Shown in pieces: positions 7,516-16,404 of a stretch of 34,141 bases of DNA. The number at the start of each line of letters is the position of its first letter. Within the stretch, counting starts at the first letter, position 1. The notes beneath the pieces were generated by a model. That model made no database searches and had not been told where the DNA came from. It saw only the letters and a program-made list of their open reading frames with translations. A program made the translations under genes and the position numbers. This DNA comes from Anaerotignum lactatifermentans (GTDB lineage Bacteria > Bacillota > Clostridia > Lachnospirales > Anaerotignaceae). Where the stretch lies: positions 1 to 34,141 of the forward strand of contig NZ_JACSNY010000019.1 of assembly GCF_016902535.1 (NCBI RefSeq), in the 5' to 3' direction.

Positions 7516-7526
7516 GAGGATAATAT
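7498..7526 (+). promoter_or_regulatory. SigA-type promoter for the 534-residue membrane protein
   Basis: TTGCAG (7498-7503), a 17-base spacer, then TAATAT (7521-7526), 45 bases before the start codon. Confidence 0.6.
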
Positions 7527-7571
7527 CGTTAAAACATAGAAAAAACAGCGAAAAAGGGGGAATTTTACAGT

Positions 7572-9176
7572 ATGAAGAGAAAATGGATCACGCCGTTGCT
7601 GACGCTGGTGGTTTGGGCGGGGATGTATTACTACTATCTGCCGCCGCTGAATCTGCACAGCAATGAAAGCTGGGCGTTTCTGGTAGCAATGATTGTGGTG
7701 GCGCTGGTCATCAATTTCTGGAGTATCGCAAAGGGGCTGCTGTTCCGCCGGGAAGTGACCTGGGACGGAAAGAAACTGCGGCGGCTGCTGTATCTGCCGG
7801 CGGCGCTGCTGGTGGTTTATCTGGCGGGGAACCTGCTGTCCTCGTCTATTCTGCGGGCGTCCGCCTACTGCCAGCTGCTGACGGTGCAGACGGGGAATTT
7901 CGCGGAGGATATCCATGAGGTCAATTACAGTCAGATCCCCATTCTGGACAGTGATTCCGCCGCCAGACTGGCGGAGAGGGAAATGGGGAGCATGGTGGAC
8001 ATGGTATCCCAGTATGAGGTCAGCGAGTACTATAATCAGATCAATCTGAACGGCAAGCCCGTCCGGGTAACGCCGCTGGAATACGGGGACCTCATCAAAT
8101 GGTTCACCAACCGCAGTACCGGTATCCCTGCCTATATGAATATTGATATGACCACCCAGGACGTGGAACTGGTGAAGCTGGCGGAGGGGCAGGGCATCAA
8201 GTATTCGCCCTTCGAGCATTTCGGACGGAATCTGTACCGGTATGTGCGCTTCCGCTATCCTACCGCTATGATCCGCAGCAGCAATTTCGAGGTAGACGAC
8301 AACGGCGTGCCCTACTGGATCTGTGCCGTAGAGACGAAAACCATCGGTCTGTTCGGCGGTACGGACATCAAAGGGGCCATTCTGGTGAATGCCGTCACCG
8401 GGGAGCACCAGTATTATGACGTGGCCGATGTGCCCCAGTGGGTGGATAAGGTCTATGACGCGGCGCTGCTCATAGAACAGTATGACTATTACGGTACGCT
8501 GCAAAATGGCTGGCTCAACAGCAAATTCGGACAGAAGGGCTGTCTCCAGACCACAGAGGGATATAACTATATTGCTTTGGACGATGACGTATGGGTTTAT
8601 ACCGGTGTCACCTCCATTGGCGGAGATGAGTCCAATGTAGGCTTTGTGCTGATGAATTCCCGGACCAAGGAAACCAATTACTATCAGATTTCCGGGGCCA
8701 AGGAGATTTCCGCCATGGCCTCCGCCGAAGGCGAGGTACAGCATCTGGGGTATACGGCGACTTTCCCCATTCTGCTGAATATTGCCGATGAGCCCACCTA
8801 TTTCCTTTCTTTGAAGGACGCGGCAGGGCTGGTGAAAAAATACGCCATGGTAAATATCCAGAAATACCATATTGTGGCCATTGGGGATTCCGTGGCGGAA
8901 TGTGAAAAGGTTTACCGAAATTTGATGGCCAGCAGCGGCATTGATACGGCGCCCAGCGGAGAGGTGCTGACGGCGGAAGGGACCATTTCCCTGCTGAAGG
9001 ATATCGTTTCCGACGGGAATACCTTCTATTATCTGATGATCGAGGGCCGGGAGGAGCTTTTTGAGATCGAGGCCAAGAATCATCTGGAAGTACTGAAAAA
9101 ACAGACGGGCAGCTCTGTGAAGCTGGAATATGTGGTTTCGGCGGAGGGTGTCTGCACCGTGACCGCCCTGTCTTAA
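7572..9176 (+). CDS. Conserved membrane protein of unknown function
   Basis: I do not recognise this 534-residue protein. The N-terminus has three hydrophobic segments (about 6-27, 34-54 and 72-93). It is followed by about 430 residues without further membrane helices, so most of the protein is one large domain, probably outside the cell. That region is rich in Tyr and small strands. It contains 'ILVNAVTGEHQYYDVADVPQWVDKVY' (about 275-300), the kind of 'data-strand then G-x-x-x-Y' phrase seen in PepSY-like modules, but the resemblance is weak. The start is ATG 7572, with AAAAAGGGGG nine or so bases upstream. It is monocistronic, with its own promoter and terminator. Neighbouring mecA gives no functional clue. 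Confidence 0.75.
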   Translation: MKRKWITPLLTLVVWAGMYYYYLPPLNLHSNESWAFLVAMIVVALVINFWSIAKGLLFRREVTWDGKKLRRLLYLPAALLVVYLAGNLLSSSILRASAYCQLLTVQTGNFAEDIHEVNYSQIPILDSDSAARLAEREMGSMVDMVSQYEVSEYYNQINLNGKPVRVTPLEYGDLIKWFTNRSTGIPAYMNIDMTTQDVELVKLAEGQGIKYSPFEHFGRNLYRYVRFRYPTAMIRSSNFEVDDNGVPYWICAVETKTIGLFGGTDIKGAILVNAVTGEHQYYDVADVPQWVDKVYDAALLIEQYDYYGTLQNGWLNSKFGQKGCLQTTEGYNYIALDDDVWVYTGVTSIGGDESNVGFVLMNSRTKETNYYQISGAKEISAMASAEGEVQHLGYTATFPILLNIADEPTYFLSLKDAAGLVKKYAMVNIQKYHIVAIGDSVAECEKVYRNLMASSGIDTAPSGEVLTAEGTISLLKDIVSDGNTFYYLMIEGREELFEIEAKNHLEVLKKQTGSSVKLEYVVSAEGVCTVTALS

Positions 9177-9186
9177 AGGGCAAAAC

Positions 9187-9235
9187 AGCCGGTTTTTTCT
9201 TCCCCGGGACAAGGGGATAGAAAAATCGGCTTTTT
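9187..9235 (+). terminator. Rho-independent terminator
   Basis: AGCCG pairs with CGGCT, with inner TTTTT/AAAAA and CCCC/GGGG stems, followed by TTTTT. It lies ten bases after the stop of the membrane protein gene. Confidence 0.8.
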
Positions 9236-9279
9236 CTGGGAAAAAATCCTTACATTTCCTTGAAAAAACGGCGGATTTG

Positions 9280-9308
9280 TTGACACTCGCAAAGGAAGAA
9301 TGTAAAAT
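9280..9308 (+). promoter_or_regulatory. Consensus SigA promoter for the LysM-rho transcript
   Basis: A perfect -35 TTGACA (9280-9285), 17 bases, then TAAAAT (9303-9308). The transcript start would be near 9315. Confidence 0.8.
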
Positions 9309-9384
9309 AATTAAGATATGATATAAAATGCTGATAGTATGGGCAACATGAAAAAAAGGCAAAGACAGCCGATGGAGGTAGCAA

Positions 9385-10464
9385 ATGGACGAGAAAGAAA
9401 GAATGGATTCCACGGGGAATTCCCGCGGCCTGAGCGACACAGATAAAGAGTATTACGAAGATTTGTATAACGACCTGCCTAAGGAAGTCGTAGATATTTT
9501 GATGCAGACGCACCCCCTTATGGGCAAGCGTGAAGGCGATACGGAAGCAACGGCTTACCGTACCAGACGTCCTCAGCGGGAGGATCTGGAAGAAGTGAGA
9601 GAGGCCAGAATGCAGCAGGTGGGCTCCGAGATCAATGAGATCCGGCAGGCGCCCCAGCAGGAAGGGGAACCTACCCGCTACGTTTCCCGCAGACAGCGGA
9701 ATCTGGAGCAGAGCTATGAGGAAGCGCCTGCCTCTTATGGCGGCGACGACGATTATCAGGATGAGATCCAGTATGTCAGCGTGATGCCCGCCAGAAAGAA
9801 ATCCAGAGTGACAGAGGAGGCCATGTCCCAGACAGCGGCCCCTGCCAAAAAGAAAAGAAAGAAAAAAGAGCAGGAGCCGATGCCCTTCTCCGATATGGAG
9901 CGTTCCGGCGACAGACCCCGGTACGAGGATATCGACTTTGAGGAACGGGCGAAGCAGGAGCATCTGGACAGCCTGTACGACGATTATGATGATGATTACA
10001 GAAGAGGCAAGAGCAAACTGCCGGTAATTCTGGGCGTGGTTGGTCTGATTCTGATTATTGTGCTGATCTTCCGGGTAGTGAGCCTGAGCGGCAAGCTGGA
10101 GGAAGCCCAGCAGCAGGTAACAGAGTCCCAGACACTGAATGAGAAATATGAGCAGGTACAGCTGGAAAAAATGCAGCTGCAGGAAGAGCTGGATGCTTTG
10201 AAGAATCCTGACGGCACAGCTTCCACAGACGGCGAAAGCACAGATACGGAAAACGGCGACAGCAATAGCAGTACTGGCAGCAGCACTGGTACATCCACCA
10301 GCGGCACAACAGAGCATACAGTACAGGACGGCGAGACCTACTGGACCATCGCGGCGAAGTATTACGGCAACGGTGCGGAATATCAGAAGATTCTGGATGC
10401 TAACGGCCTGAAGGAAAGCGACGGCATCCATGCCGGGGATGTATTGAAGATCCCCGCTGCATAA
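9385..10464 (+). CDS. Membrane-anchored LysM-domain protein
   Basis: This 359-residue protein has four parts. An acidic, disordered cytoplasmic region (1-208) contains an Arg-rich stretch (60-105) and a Lys cluster (155-161). A single membrane helix spans about 212-232. A coiled coil (234-273) leads to a Ser/Thr/Gly-rich linker (274-308). A C-terminal LysM domain (310-357) begins 'HTVQDGETYWTIAAKYYGN' and ends 'AGDVLKIP'. This type-II topology places the peptidoglycan-binding LysM outside, while the long charged tail stays inside; the family role is unknown. The start is ATG 9385 after GGAGG. rho begins 21 bases after its stop and probably shares its promoter. Confidence 0.85.
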   Translation: MDEKERMDSTGNSRGLSDTDKEYYEDLYNDLPKEVVDILMQTHPLMGKREGDTEATAYRTRRPQREDLEEVREARMQQVGSEINEIRQAPQQEGEPTRYVSRRQRNLEQSYEEAPASYGGDDDYQDEIQYVSVMPARKKSRVTEEAMSQTAAPAKKKRKKKEQEPMPFSDMERSGDRPRYEDIDFEERAKQEHLDSLYDDYDDDYRRGKSKLPVILGVVGLILIIVLIFRVVSLSGKLEEAQQQVTESQTLNEKYEQVQLEKMQLQEELDALKNPDGTASTDGESTDTENGDSNSSTGSSTGTSTSGTTEHTVQDGETYWTIAAKYYGNGAEYQKILDANGLKESDGIHAGDVLKIPAA

Positions 10465-10485
10465 TAAGTGAGGAGTCCTATCTTT

Positions 10486-11895
10486 ATGGGAATGGAAGAT
10501 TTAGAACAAAAAACGCTGGTGCAGCTGAGAGAAATGGCGAAGGAAATGGGGCTGGGCCCCATTTCCGCCTTAAAAAAGCACCAGTTAATTGAAAAAATCA
10601 GAGAAAAGCAGTCACAAGAGGAGGCGTCTCCTGTAAAACAAGTGACTGCTTATGGTTTTTCTTTACGGAAGGAAGAACAGAAACAGGAGGAAATCCGGGA
10701 GGAAAAACCCCGGGAGGAATGCAGGGAACGGTGTCGTCAGGCGGAACTGGAAAACGGGGAGCAGGGCGGCGGTATTCTGGAAGTCATGGCCGACGGCTTT
10801 GGCTTTCTGCGGACGGAAAATTTCCTGCCGGGCACCGGGGATATTTATGTTTCCCCTTCCCAGATCCGGCGGTTCAATCTGAAAACCGGGGATGCTGTCA
10901 AAGGCAGTATCCGTCCGGCCAGAGAGGGAGAAAAATTCGGCGCTCTGCTTTTTGTGAAAAGCGTCAACGGGGATCGTCCCGATCAGGCGGCAAGACGCCC
11001 CAGCTTTGAGGATCTGACCCCTATTTATCCCGAGGAAAAGCTCCATCTGGAAACAGAGCCAAAAGCATTGTCCGGTCGGATCATTGACCTGATTTCCCCT
11101 ATCGGCAAGGGCCAGAGAGGCATGATTGTGGCGCCGCCGAAGGTAGGCAAAACTATTCTGCTGACCCAGATTGCCAACGCCATTGTAAAAAATCACAGAG
11201 AGGTTCATTTGATCGTGCTGCTCATTGACGAGCGGCCCGAGGAAGTAACGGATATCCAGCGTTCCATTGAGGGGGAAAACGTGGAGATTGTATATTCCAC
11301 CTTCGACCAGCAGCCGGAGCACCATAAACGGGTGACGGAAATGGTACTGGAACGGGCCAAACGTATGGTAGAACAGGGGAAGGATCTGGTAATCCTGCTG
11401 GACAGTCTGACCCGTCTGGCAAGAGCCTATAACTTGACCATCCCCCCCAGCGGCAGAACGCTTTCCGGCGGTTTGGACCCGGCGGCATTGTATATGCCCA
11501 AGCGGTTTTTCGGCGCGGCCAGAAACATTGAAAAAGGCGGCAGTCTGACCATACTGGCGACGGCGCTGGTGGATACAGGCAGCAAAATGGACGAAGTGGT
11601 CTTTGAGGAATTCAAGGGCACCGGCAATATGGAGCTGGTGCTGGACCGGAAACTGGCGGAACGCCGTATTTTCCCGGCCATAGACATTATGAAGTCCGGC
11701 ACAAGACGGGAGGAAAAGCAGCTGAGTCCGGCGGAGCTGGAATGTAATTATACACTGCGGCGCATGGCCTCCTCCATGAGTGCGGCGGAGATGGTGGAAG
11801 GCTTTTTTGACCTGATGGGGAAAACAAAGACAAACGCCGAATTTGTGGACCGTCTTCCGGTTTGGGAGAAAATGCTGGGCAAAGGCGAGAAATAA
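10486..11895 (+). CDS. rho: Transcription termination factor Rho
   Basis: This 469-residue protein is the hexameric RNA-dependent ATPase Rho. It has an N-terminal Rho_N helical domain (about 3-42), a charged linker (43-92, rich in E/K/R), a cold-shock-like RNA-binding domain (94-165, '[15 protein letters not shown]'), Walker A APPKVGKT (216-223) and Walker B '[15 protein letters not shown]' (around 300-315). The Q/R-loop region '[23 protein letters not shown]' is intact. I chose ATG 10486, ten bases after AGGAG; an in-frame GTG at 10468 lies on top of that ribosome site. No clear intrinsic terminator follows; rpmE downstream has its own promoter. Confidence 0.96.
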   Translation: MGMEDLEQKTLVQLREMAKEMGLGPISALKKHQLIEKIREKQSQEEASPVKQVTAYGFSLRKEEQKQEEIREEKPREECRERCRQAELENGEQGGGILEVMADGFGFLRTENFLPGTGDIYVSPSQIRRFNLKTGDAVKGSIRPAREGEKFGALLFVKSVNGDRPDQAARRPSFEDLTPIYPEEKLHLETEPKALSGRIIDLISPIGKGQRGMIVAPPKVGKTILLTQIANAIVKNHREVHLIVLLIDERPEEVTDIQRSIEGENVEIVYSTFDQQPEHHKRVTEMVLERAKRMVEQGKDLVILLDSLTRLARAYNLTIPPSGRTLSGGLDPAALYMPKRFFGAARNIEKGGSLTILATALVDTGSKMDEVVFEEFKGTGNMELVLDRKLAERRIFPAIDIMKSGTRREEKQLSPAELECNYTLRRMASSMSAAEMVEGFFDLMGKTKTNAEFVDRLPVWEKMLGKGEK

Positions 11896-11927
11896 AGCGA
11901 AAGAAGGCAATTTTTTGGGGAAACGTA

Positions 11928-11956
11928 TTGCAATTTCCCCGAAGCCATGATATAAT
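11928..11956 (+). promoter_or_regulatory. SigA-type promoter for rpmE
   Basis: TTGCAA (11928-11933), a 17-base spacer, then a perfect TATAAT (11951-11956), about 65 bases before the rpmE start. Confidence 0.75.
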
Positions 11957-12020
11957 ACGGCTGTTGTCTTTAAATAATTTCGGATTATTGATCAACAAAT
12001 ATGAAAATGAGGTGAAAAAA

Positions 12021-12224
12021 ATGAAAGAAGGAATCCATCCCGAGTACAAACAGGTGACAGTAAGATGCAACTGCGGCAACGAATTTGTAACTGGCTCCAC
12101 AAAAGATGAGATCAGAGTCGAAGTTTGCTCCAAATGCCATCCTTTCTACACAGGCAGCCAGAAACTTCTGCTGGAAGCCGGCGGCAGAGTGGAAAAATTC
12201 AACAAGAAATACGGCAGAAAATAA
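12021..12224 (+). CDS. rpmE: 50S ribosomal protein L31 (zinc type)
   Basis: This 67-residue ribosomal protein bL31 begins '[20 protein letters not shown]' and has the complete zinc-binding set C16, C18, C36 and C39, so it is the zinc-containing (C+) paralogue. The conserved '[22 protein letters not shown]' follows. The start is ATG 12021, seven or eight bases after GAGGTG. It is transcribed from its own TATAAT promoter and ends at a strong hairpin. The rho-rpmE-DUF1385-prmC-prfA order is common in Clostridia. Confidence 0.97.
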   Translation: MKEGIHPEYKQVTVRCNCGNEFVTGSTKDEIRVEVCSKCHPFYTGSQKLLLEAGGRVEKFNKKYGRK

Positions 12225-12234
12225 TGTTAGACGT

Positions 12235-12273
12235 GCGAAAGGGTTGGGCTTTACTGTCCGCCCTTTTTTTCGC
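12235..12273 (+). terminator. Rho-independent terminator after rpmE
   Basis: GCGAAA (12235-12240) and GGGC (12246-12249) pair with GCCC (12260-12263) and TTTCGC (12268-12273); the T run lies inside the descending arm. Confidence 0.75.
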
Positions 12274-12367
12274 AATAGGACAAAAATCGCTTTGCCCTCT
12301 TGCGAAAGGAAGGGGTTTTTGAGAAGAAGGATGTGGCACGGGGCATTTTTCGGAAGGAGGAAACGGA

Positions 12368-13279
12368 TTGAAGAGAACAAATATCGGCGGTCAGGCGGTC
12401 ATTGAAGGCGTCATGATGCGCGGTAAAAAGATATACGCCATGGCGGTGCGCAACCCGGAGGGCGGCATTACCATCGAAAAGAATGAATGGGGCGGTCTGG
12501 GAAAGAAAGGCATTTTCCGTCTGCCTATTTTCCGGGGCGTAGCGGCATTCTGGGACTCGCTGGTCAGCGGTACGAAGATCCTCATGCGTTCGGCGGAGAT
12601 TGCCGGCGAGGACTGGGCCGAGGAAGAGGAACTGAGCAGAGTGGAGAAGTTCCTGAAGGACAAGCTGGGGGACAAAATCAATGATATCCTCATTTATTTC
12701 AGCGTCATGTTGTCTTTGGTGCTGGGGCTTCTGCTGTTTTTCCTGCTGCCGGTATGGCTGGGGAATTTCTTTAAAAACTTCGTGCCGGTGTGGGCACTGG
12801 GCATCATTGAGGGCCTGATCCGGATCGCTATTTTCTTGGTGTACTTGTTCGGCATCTCCCGAATGAAGGAGATCCATCGGGTATTCCAGTACCATGGAGC
12901 GGAGCATAAGACCATCAACTGCTTTGAAAGCGAAAAGGAGCTGACAGTGGAAAATGTGAGACCCTGCACCAGACTCCATAAAAGATGCGGCACCAGTTTT
13001 CTGCTGTTCGTAATGATTATCAGTATGGTGGTATTCTTCTTTGTGCGGACAGATACCATCTGGCTGCGTCTGGTGACAAGGATTTTGCTGGTGCCGGTCA
13101 TTGCGGGGCTTAGCTATGAGGTGATCCGCTGGGCGGGTAATTCCCAGAGCCCTCTGGTGGCGGCCATCAGCTATCCCGGTTTGTGCCTGCAAAAGATCAC
13201 CACGGCGGAGCCGGACGACGATCAGATCGAAACGGCCATTGCCGCTATGAAAGGGGTTCTGGAAGATGAGCCGGAATAA
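12368..13279 (+). CDS. DUF1385 (YqhQ-like) membrane protein
   Basis: This 303-residue protein belongs to the DUF1385/PF07136 family, whose function is not established. Family hallmarks are the N-terminal 'NIGGQAVIEGVMMRG', 'FRLPIFRGVAAFWDSL', and the central 'YHGAEHKTINCFE' followed by 'TRLHKRCGTSFLL', whose His and Cys residues look like a metal or catalytic site. About four membrane helices lie around 113-135, 140-165, 210-232 and 238-258. The start is TTG 12368, seven bases after AAGGAGG. The stop overlaps the prmC start by 14 bases, which implies translational coupling to the release-factor methyltransferase. Confidence 0.88.
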   Translation: MKRTNIGGQAVIEGVMMRGKKIYAMAVRNPEGGITIEKNEWGGLGKKGIFRLPIFRGVAAFWDSLVSGTKILMRSAEIAGEDWAEEEELSRVEKFLKDKLGDKINDILIYFSVMLSLVLGLLLFFLLPVWLGNFFKNFVPVWALGIIEGLIRIAIFLVYLFGISRMKEIHRVFQYHGAEHKTINCFESEKELTVENVRPCTRLHKRCGTSFLLFVMIISMVVFFFVRTDTIWLRLVTRILLVPVIAGLSYEVIRWAGNSQSPLVAAISYPGLCLQKITTAEPDDDQIETAIAAMKGVLEDEPE

Positions 13280-14117
13280 GACATTGACAGAAGCATTGTT
13301 GGAGGGCAGAAAACGACTGGCCCATAAGGAAAACGGCGGCTGGGACGCCATGCAGCTTTTGCTGGCGGCGGCCGGGTGCAGCCGTGTCTATTTGATGACA
13401 GAAGGAAACACGGAAATGACAGAGGAAGCGGCGCAGAAATACGCCGCTTTTCTGAATGAAAGGGAAGGGGGGCGCCCCCTTCAGTATATTCTGGGAGAGT
13501 GCGAGTTTATGGGCCTGCCCTTTTTTGTGGGGGAAGGTGTGCTGATTCCCCGGGCAGATACGGAAATACTGGTGGAGACGGTACTGGAACGGGCCGAGAG
13601 AGAGGGCCTGAAAACGGGGCTGGATCTGGGTACCGGTTCTGGCTGCATCCCCATTTCTCTGGAAAAGGTGGGCGGTTTGACCATGACGGCGGTGGATATC
13701 AGTCCTCGGGCGTTGGACTATGCCCAGAGAAACGCGGCGCGAAACGAGGCAGGCGTCCGGTTTCTTTTCGGAGATCTGTTCCATCCGCTGACAGAAGGAG
13801 AGACCTTTGATTTTATCGTATCCAACCCGCCCTATATTCCCCACGGGGATTTGGCGGCACTGATGGAGGAGGTTCGGGACCATGAGCCGGAAAACGCTTT
13901 GGACGGCGGCAGCGACGGACTGGATTTCTACCGCAGGATACTGGCGGAAAGCGGACCATACCTGCGGGAAGGGGGCTGGATGTTTTTTGAAATGGGCTAT
14001 GACCAGGGCCCTGCCCTGATGGAGCTGATGAAAGAGGCGGGCTTTGTCTGCGTGGAATGTCGGAAGGATCTGGCGGGGCTGGACAGAGTGGTTTTGGGAA
14101 AGAGAAAAGAGGTGTGA
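13266..14117 (+). CDS. prmC: Peptide chain release factor N5-glutamine methyltransferase
   Basis: This 283-residue protein methylates the glutamine of the GGQ motif in release factors RF1 and RF2, using S-adenosylmethionine. It has the N-terminal helical domain ('GGRPLQYILGECEFMG', about 68-83), the SAM-binding motif DLGTGSG (120-126) and the catalytic NPPY (187-190) that binds the glutamine amide. The start is ATG 13266, inside the end of the DUF1385 gene. Its direct substrate RF1 is encoded three bases after its stop. Confidence 0.95.
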   Translation: MSRNKTLTEALLEGRKRLAHKENGGWDAMQLLLAAAGCSRVYLMTEGNTEMTEEAAQKYAAFLNEREGGRPLQYILGECEFMGLPFFVGEGVLIPRADTEILVETVLERAEREGLKTGLDLGTGSGCIPISLEKVGGLTMTAVDISPRALDYAQRNAARNEAGVRFLFGDLFHPLTEGETFDFIVSNPPYIPHGDLAALMEEVRDHEPENALDGGSDGLDFYRRILAESGPYLREGGWMFFEMGYDQGPALMELMKEAGFVCVECRKDLAGLDRVVLGKRKEV

Positions 14118-14120
14118 GGG

Positions 14121-15194
14121 ATGTTCGACCGTTTGGCGGAGATCGAAGATAAATACGAGGATCTGTCGGTGCAGATCAATGACCCGGATGTGATTGCCGA
14201 TCAGGCGCAGTGGCGGAAGCTGATGAAGGAATACAGCGATTTGACGCCCATCATCAAGGCTTACCGGGAGTATGGCAGAAGAAAGGACGCCGTGGCCGAA
14301 GGGCTGGAAATGCTGGAAGAAAAGCTGGACGAGGAGTTCCGGGAACTGGTGAAGGAAGAACTGGCGGAAAATAAGGCACGGCTGGAGGAACTGCAAAAGG
14401 AGATCACGCTGCTGCTGATTCCCAAGGACCCCAATGATGAGAAGAACGTCATTGTGGAAATCCGCGGCGGTGCTGGCGGCGATGAGGCGGCGCTGTTCGC
14501 GGCGGATCTGTTCCGGATGTACAGCCGTTACGCGGAGCGTCGGAAGTGGAAAATCGAGATTATGAACGTCAGTGAGAGCGATCTGGGCGGCTACAAGGAA
14601 ATCTCCTTCATGATTACGGGCCAAGGGGCTTATTCCCGGCTGAAATACGAAAGCGGCGTCCATCGTGTCCAGAGAATCCCCGCTACGGAAAGCGGCGGCA
14701 GGATACATACCTCCACGGTGACGGTGGCGGTGCTGCCAGAGGCGGAGGAAGTGGATGTGCATATTGATATGAACGATGTGCGGGTAGATGTGTTCCGGGC
14801 ATCGGGCAACGGCGGCCAGTGCGTCAACACCACCGATTCGGCGGTGCGTATGACCCATATCCCTACGGGTATTGTGGTTTCCTGCCAGAATGAGAAATCT
14901 CAGCTGAAAAACAAAGAGCAGGCGCTGAAGGTGCTTTATGCCAGAGTCTATGAAAGAGAGCGGCAGGCCCATGACGCGGCCATTTCCGCCGACCGGCGTT
15001 CCCAGGTGGGAACGGGAGACCGGAGCGAGCGTATCCGTACCTATAATTTCCCCCAGGGGAGAGTGACAGATCACCGGGTAGGGCTGACGCTGCACCGTAT
15101 CGACAGTATTCTGGACGGGGATCTGGATGAGATTATGGATACCCTTATTATGACGGATCGTATGAAAAAGATGCAGGCGGGGGAAGATAACTGA
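14121..15194 (+). CDS. prfA: Peptide chain release factor 1
   Basis: This 357-residue protein terminates translation at UAA and UAG. The stop-codon-reading motif PAT (187-189, in '[18 protein letters not shown]') identifies RF1, since RF2 would have SPF. The catalytic GGQ is at 231-233 within 'SGNGGQCVN', and Gln233 is the expected PrmC target. The N-terminal coiled-coil domain (1-100) and the '[16 protein letters not shown]' region are intact. The start is ATG 14121, with GAGGTGTGAGGG upstream. It is part of the DUF1385-prmC-prfA-chrA transcript. Confidence 0.97.
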   Translation: MFDRLAEIEDKYEDLSVQINDPDVIADQAQWRKLMKEYSDLTPIIKAYREYGRRKDAVAEGLEMLEEKLDEEFRELVKEELAENKARLEELQKEITLLLIPKDPNDEKNVIVEIRGGAGGDEAALFAADLFRMYSRYAERRKWKIEIMNVSESDLGGYKEISFMITGQGAYSRLKYESGVHRVQRIPATESGGRIHTSTVTVAVLPEAEEVDVHIDMNDVRVDVFRASGNGGQCVNTTDSAVRMTHIPTGIVVSCQNEKSQLKNKEQALKVLYARVYERERQAHDAAISADRRSQVGTGDRSERIRTYNFPQGRVTDHRVGLTLHRIDSILDGDLDEIMDTLIMTDRMKKMQAGEDN

Positions 15195-15210
15195 AATCGG
15201 GTGAGATGAG

Positions 15211-15762
15211 ATGAAAGAACTGTTTTCTTTATTTATAACATTTGCGAGGATCGGCGCTTTTACCTTTGGCGGCGGCTATGCTATGCTGCCCATGCTCCAG
15301 CGAGAGGTGGTGGAAAGCAGAAAATGGGCCACGGAGGACGAGGTGCTGGATTATTTCGCCATCGGCCAGTGTACGCCGGGGGTTATTTTTGTCAATACGG
15401 CCACCTTTATCGGCTATAAACGAAAGGGGATTCCGGGGGCTATTTTCGCTACGGCAGGCGGTGTGTTCCCCTCTCTGGTAATTATCATGGTCATTGCCGC
15501 AGTGCTGACCAATTTTGCCGAACTGCCGGTGGTGCAGTATGCCTTTGGCGGCATCCGCGTGGTGGTTGGGGTTTTGATCCTGAACGCCGTGGCGGGCATG
15601 TGGAAAAAATCCGTTGTGGATAAGCTGGGCGTGGTTCTGGCGGCCATCGCTTTTCTGGTGGTGACCTTTACAGGGCTGTCGCCGGTTTGGATGGTGCTGA
15701 TGGGCGCGGTCATCGGTATTCTGGCAAAATCCTTTTCGGCGGCGGGAAAGGGGGAAGCGTAA
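15211..15762 (+). CDS. Chromate transporter family protein, first half
   Basis: This 183-residue membrane protein is a single CHR domain (PF02417): 'FARIGAFTFGGGYAMLPMLQREVV' at the N-terminus and 'GQCTPGVIFVNTATFIGYKRKG' at about 51-72. Long ChrA proteins fuse two such domains; here the second is a separate gene starting one base after the stop, so the two probably form a heterodimer. Members export chromate, but many gut and anaerobic homologues have no proven substrate. It begins 16 bases after prfA and has a weak Shine-Dalgarno (GGTGAGATGAG). Confidence 0.88.
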   Translation: MKELFSLFITFARIGAFTFGGGYAMLPMLQREVVESRKWATEDEVLDYFAIGQCTPGVIFVNTATFIGYKRKGIPGAIFATAGGVFPSLVIIMVIAAVLTNFAELPVVQYAFGGIRVVVGVLILNAVAGMWKKSVVDKLGVVLAAIAFLVVTFTGLSPVWMVLMGAVIGILAKSFSAAGKGEA

Positions 15763-16326
15763 ATGCAGCTGGTGATCCTTTTTCTGGAATTTTTTAAGAC
15801 GGGGCTCTTTGCCGTTGGCGGGGGACTGGCGACACTGCCGTTTCTTTACGCGCTGGCGGACAAGTATCCCTGGCTCCAGTCCCAACAGATCCCGGATATG
15901 ATTGCGGTATCGGAGTCTACGCCGGGGCCCATGGGGGTCAATATGGCCACCTACGCCGGATTTCATTGTGACGGCGTTCTGGGGAGCATCGTGGCGACGG
16001 TAGGGCTGGTAACGCCTTCCATTATCGTCATCATTATTGTATATCAATTTTTGGAGCGGTTTCGTACCAGCCGTGTGGTGGAAAATATATTCTACGGTCT
16101 GCGGCCGGTGGTGGTGGGGCTGATTGGTTCCGCCGGTTTTGGCGTAATCGTGCTGGCCCTGTTTGCCCAGGATGTTTCGCCGGTGGACTGGACGGCATTT
16201 GTCCGGTGGAAGGAATGTATCTTGTTCGTACTGGTGCTGGCGGTCTCCAGAAAGTGGAAAAAAGTACATCCCATCGCGCTGATCCTGGCGGGAGCGGTGG
16301 CAGGCATCCTGTTCCAGATGGGATGA
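15763..16326 (+). CDS. Chromate transporter family protein, second half
   Basis: This 187-residue membrane protein is the partner CHR domain: 'FFKTGLFAVGGGLATLPFLY' at the N-terminus and 'SESTPGPMGVNMATYAGF' at about 49-66. Its ATG directly abuts the TAA of the first half (TAAATG), an arrangement that favours translational coupling and a 1:1 pair. The second half is not a simple copy of the first; the two are diverged domains, as in known split CHR pairs. The gene ends at a strong terminator that closes the prmC-prfA transcript. Confidence 0.88.
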   Translation: MQLVILFLEFFKTGLFAVGGGLATLPFLYALADKYPWLQSQQIPDMIAVSESTPGPMGVNMATYAGFHCDGVLGSIVATVGLVTPSIIVIIIVYQFLERFRTSRVVENIFYGLRPVVVGLIGSAGFGVIVLALFAQDVSPVDWTAFVRWKECILFVLVLAVSRKWKKVHPIALILAGAVAGILFQMG

Positions 16327-16331
16327 TCCAT

Positions 16332-16366
16332 AGAGAACTTCTTACAGGGGGAGTTCTCTTTTTTTT
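16332..16366 (+). terminator. Rho-independent terminator after the chromate transporter pair
   Basis: AGAGAACT (16332-16339) pairs perfectly with AGTTCTCT (16352-16359) and is followed by more T residues. Confidence 0.9.
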
Positions 16367-16404
16367 GTCCTTTCCATAAGCTGAAAACAGGAGAAAAGGA
16401 AAGG

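Noticed and set aside
7446..9440. 664-residue antisense frame over the unknown membrane protein
   Set aside because: It is compositionally odd (His, Gln, Pro), spans promoters and terminators, and the plus-strand gene has normal signals.
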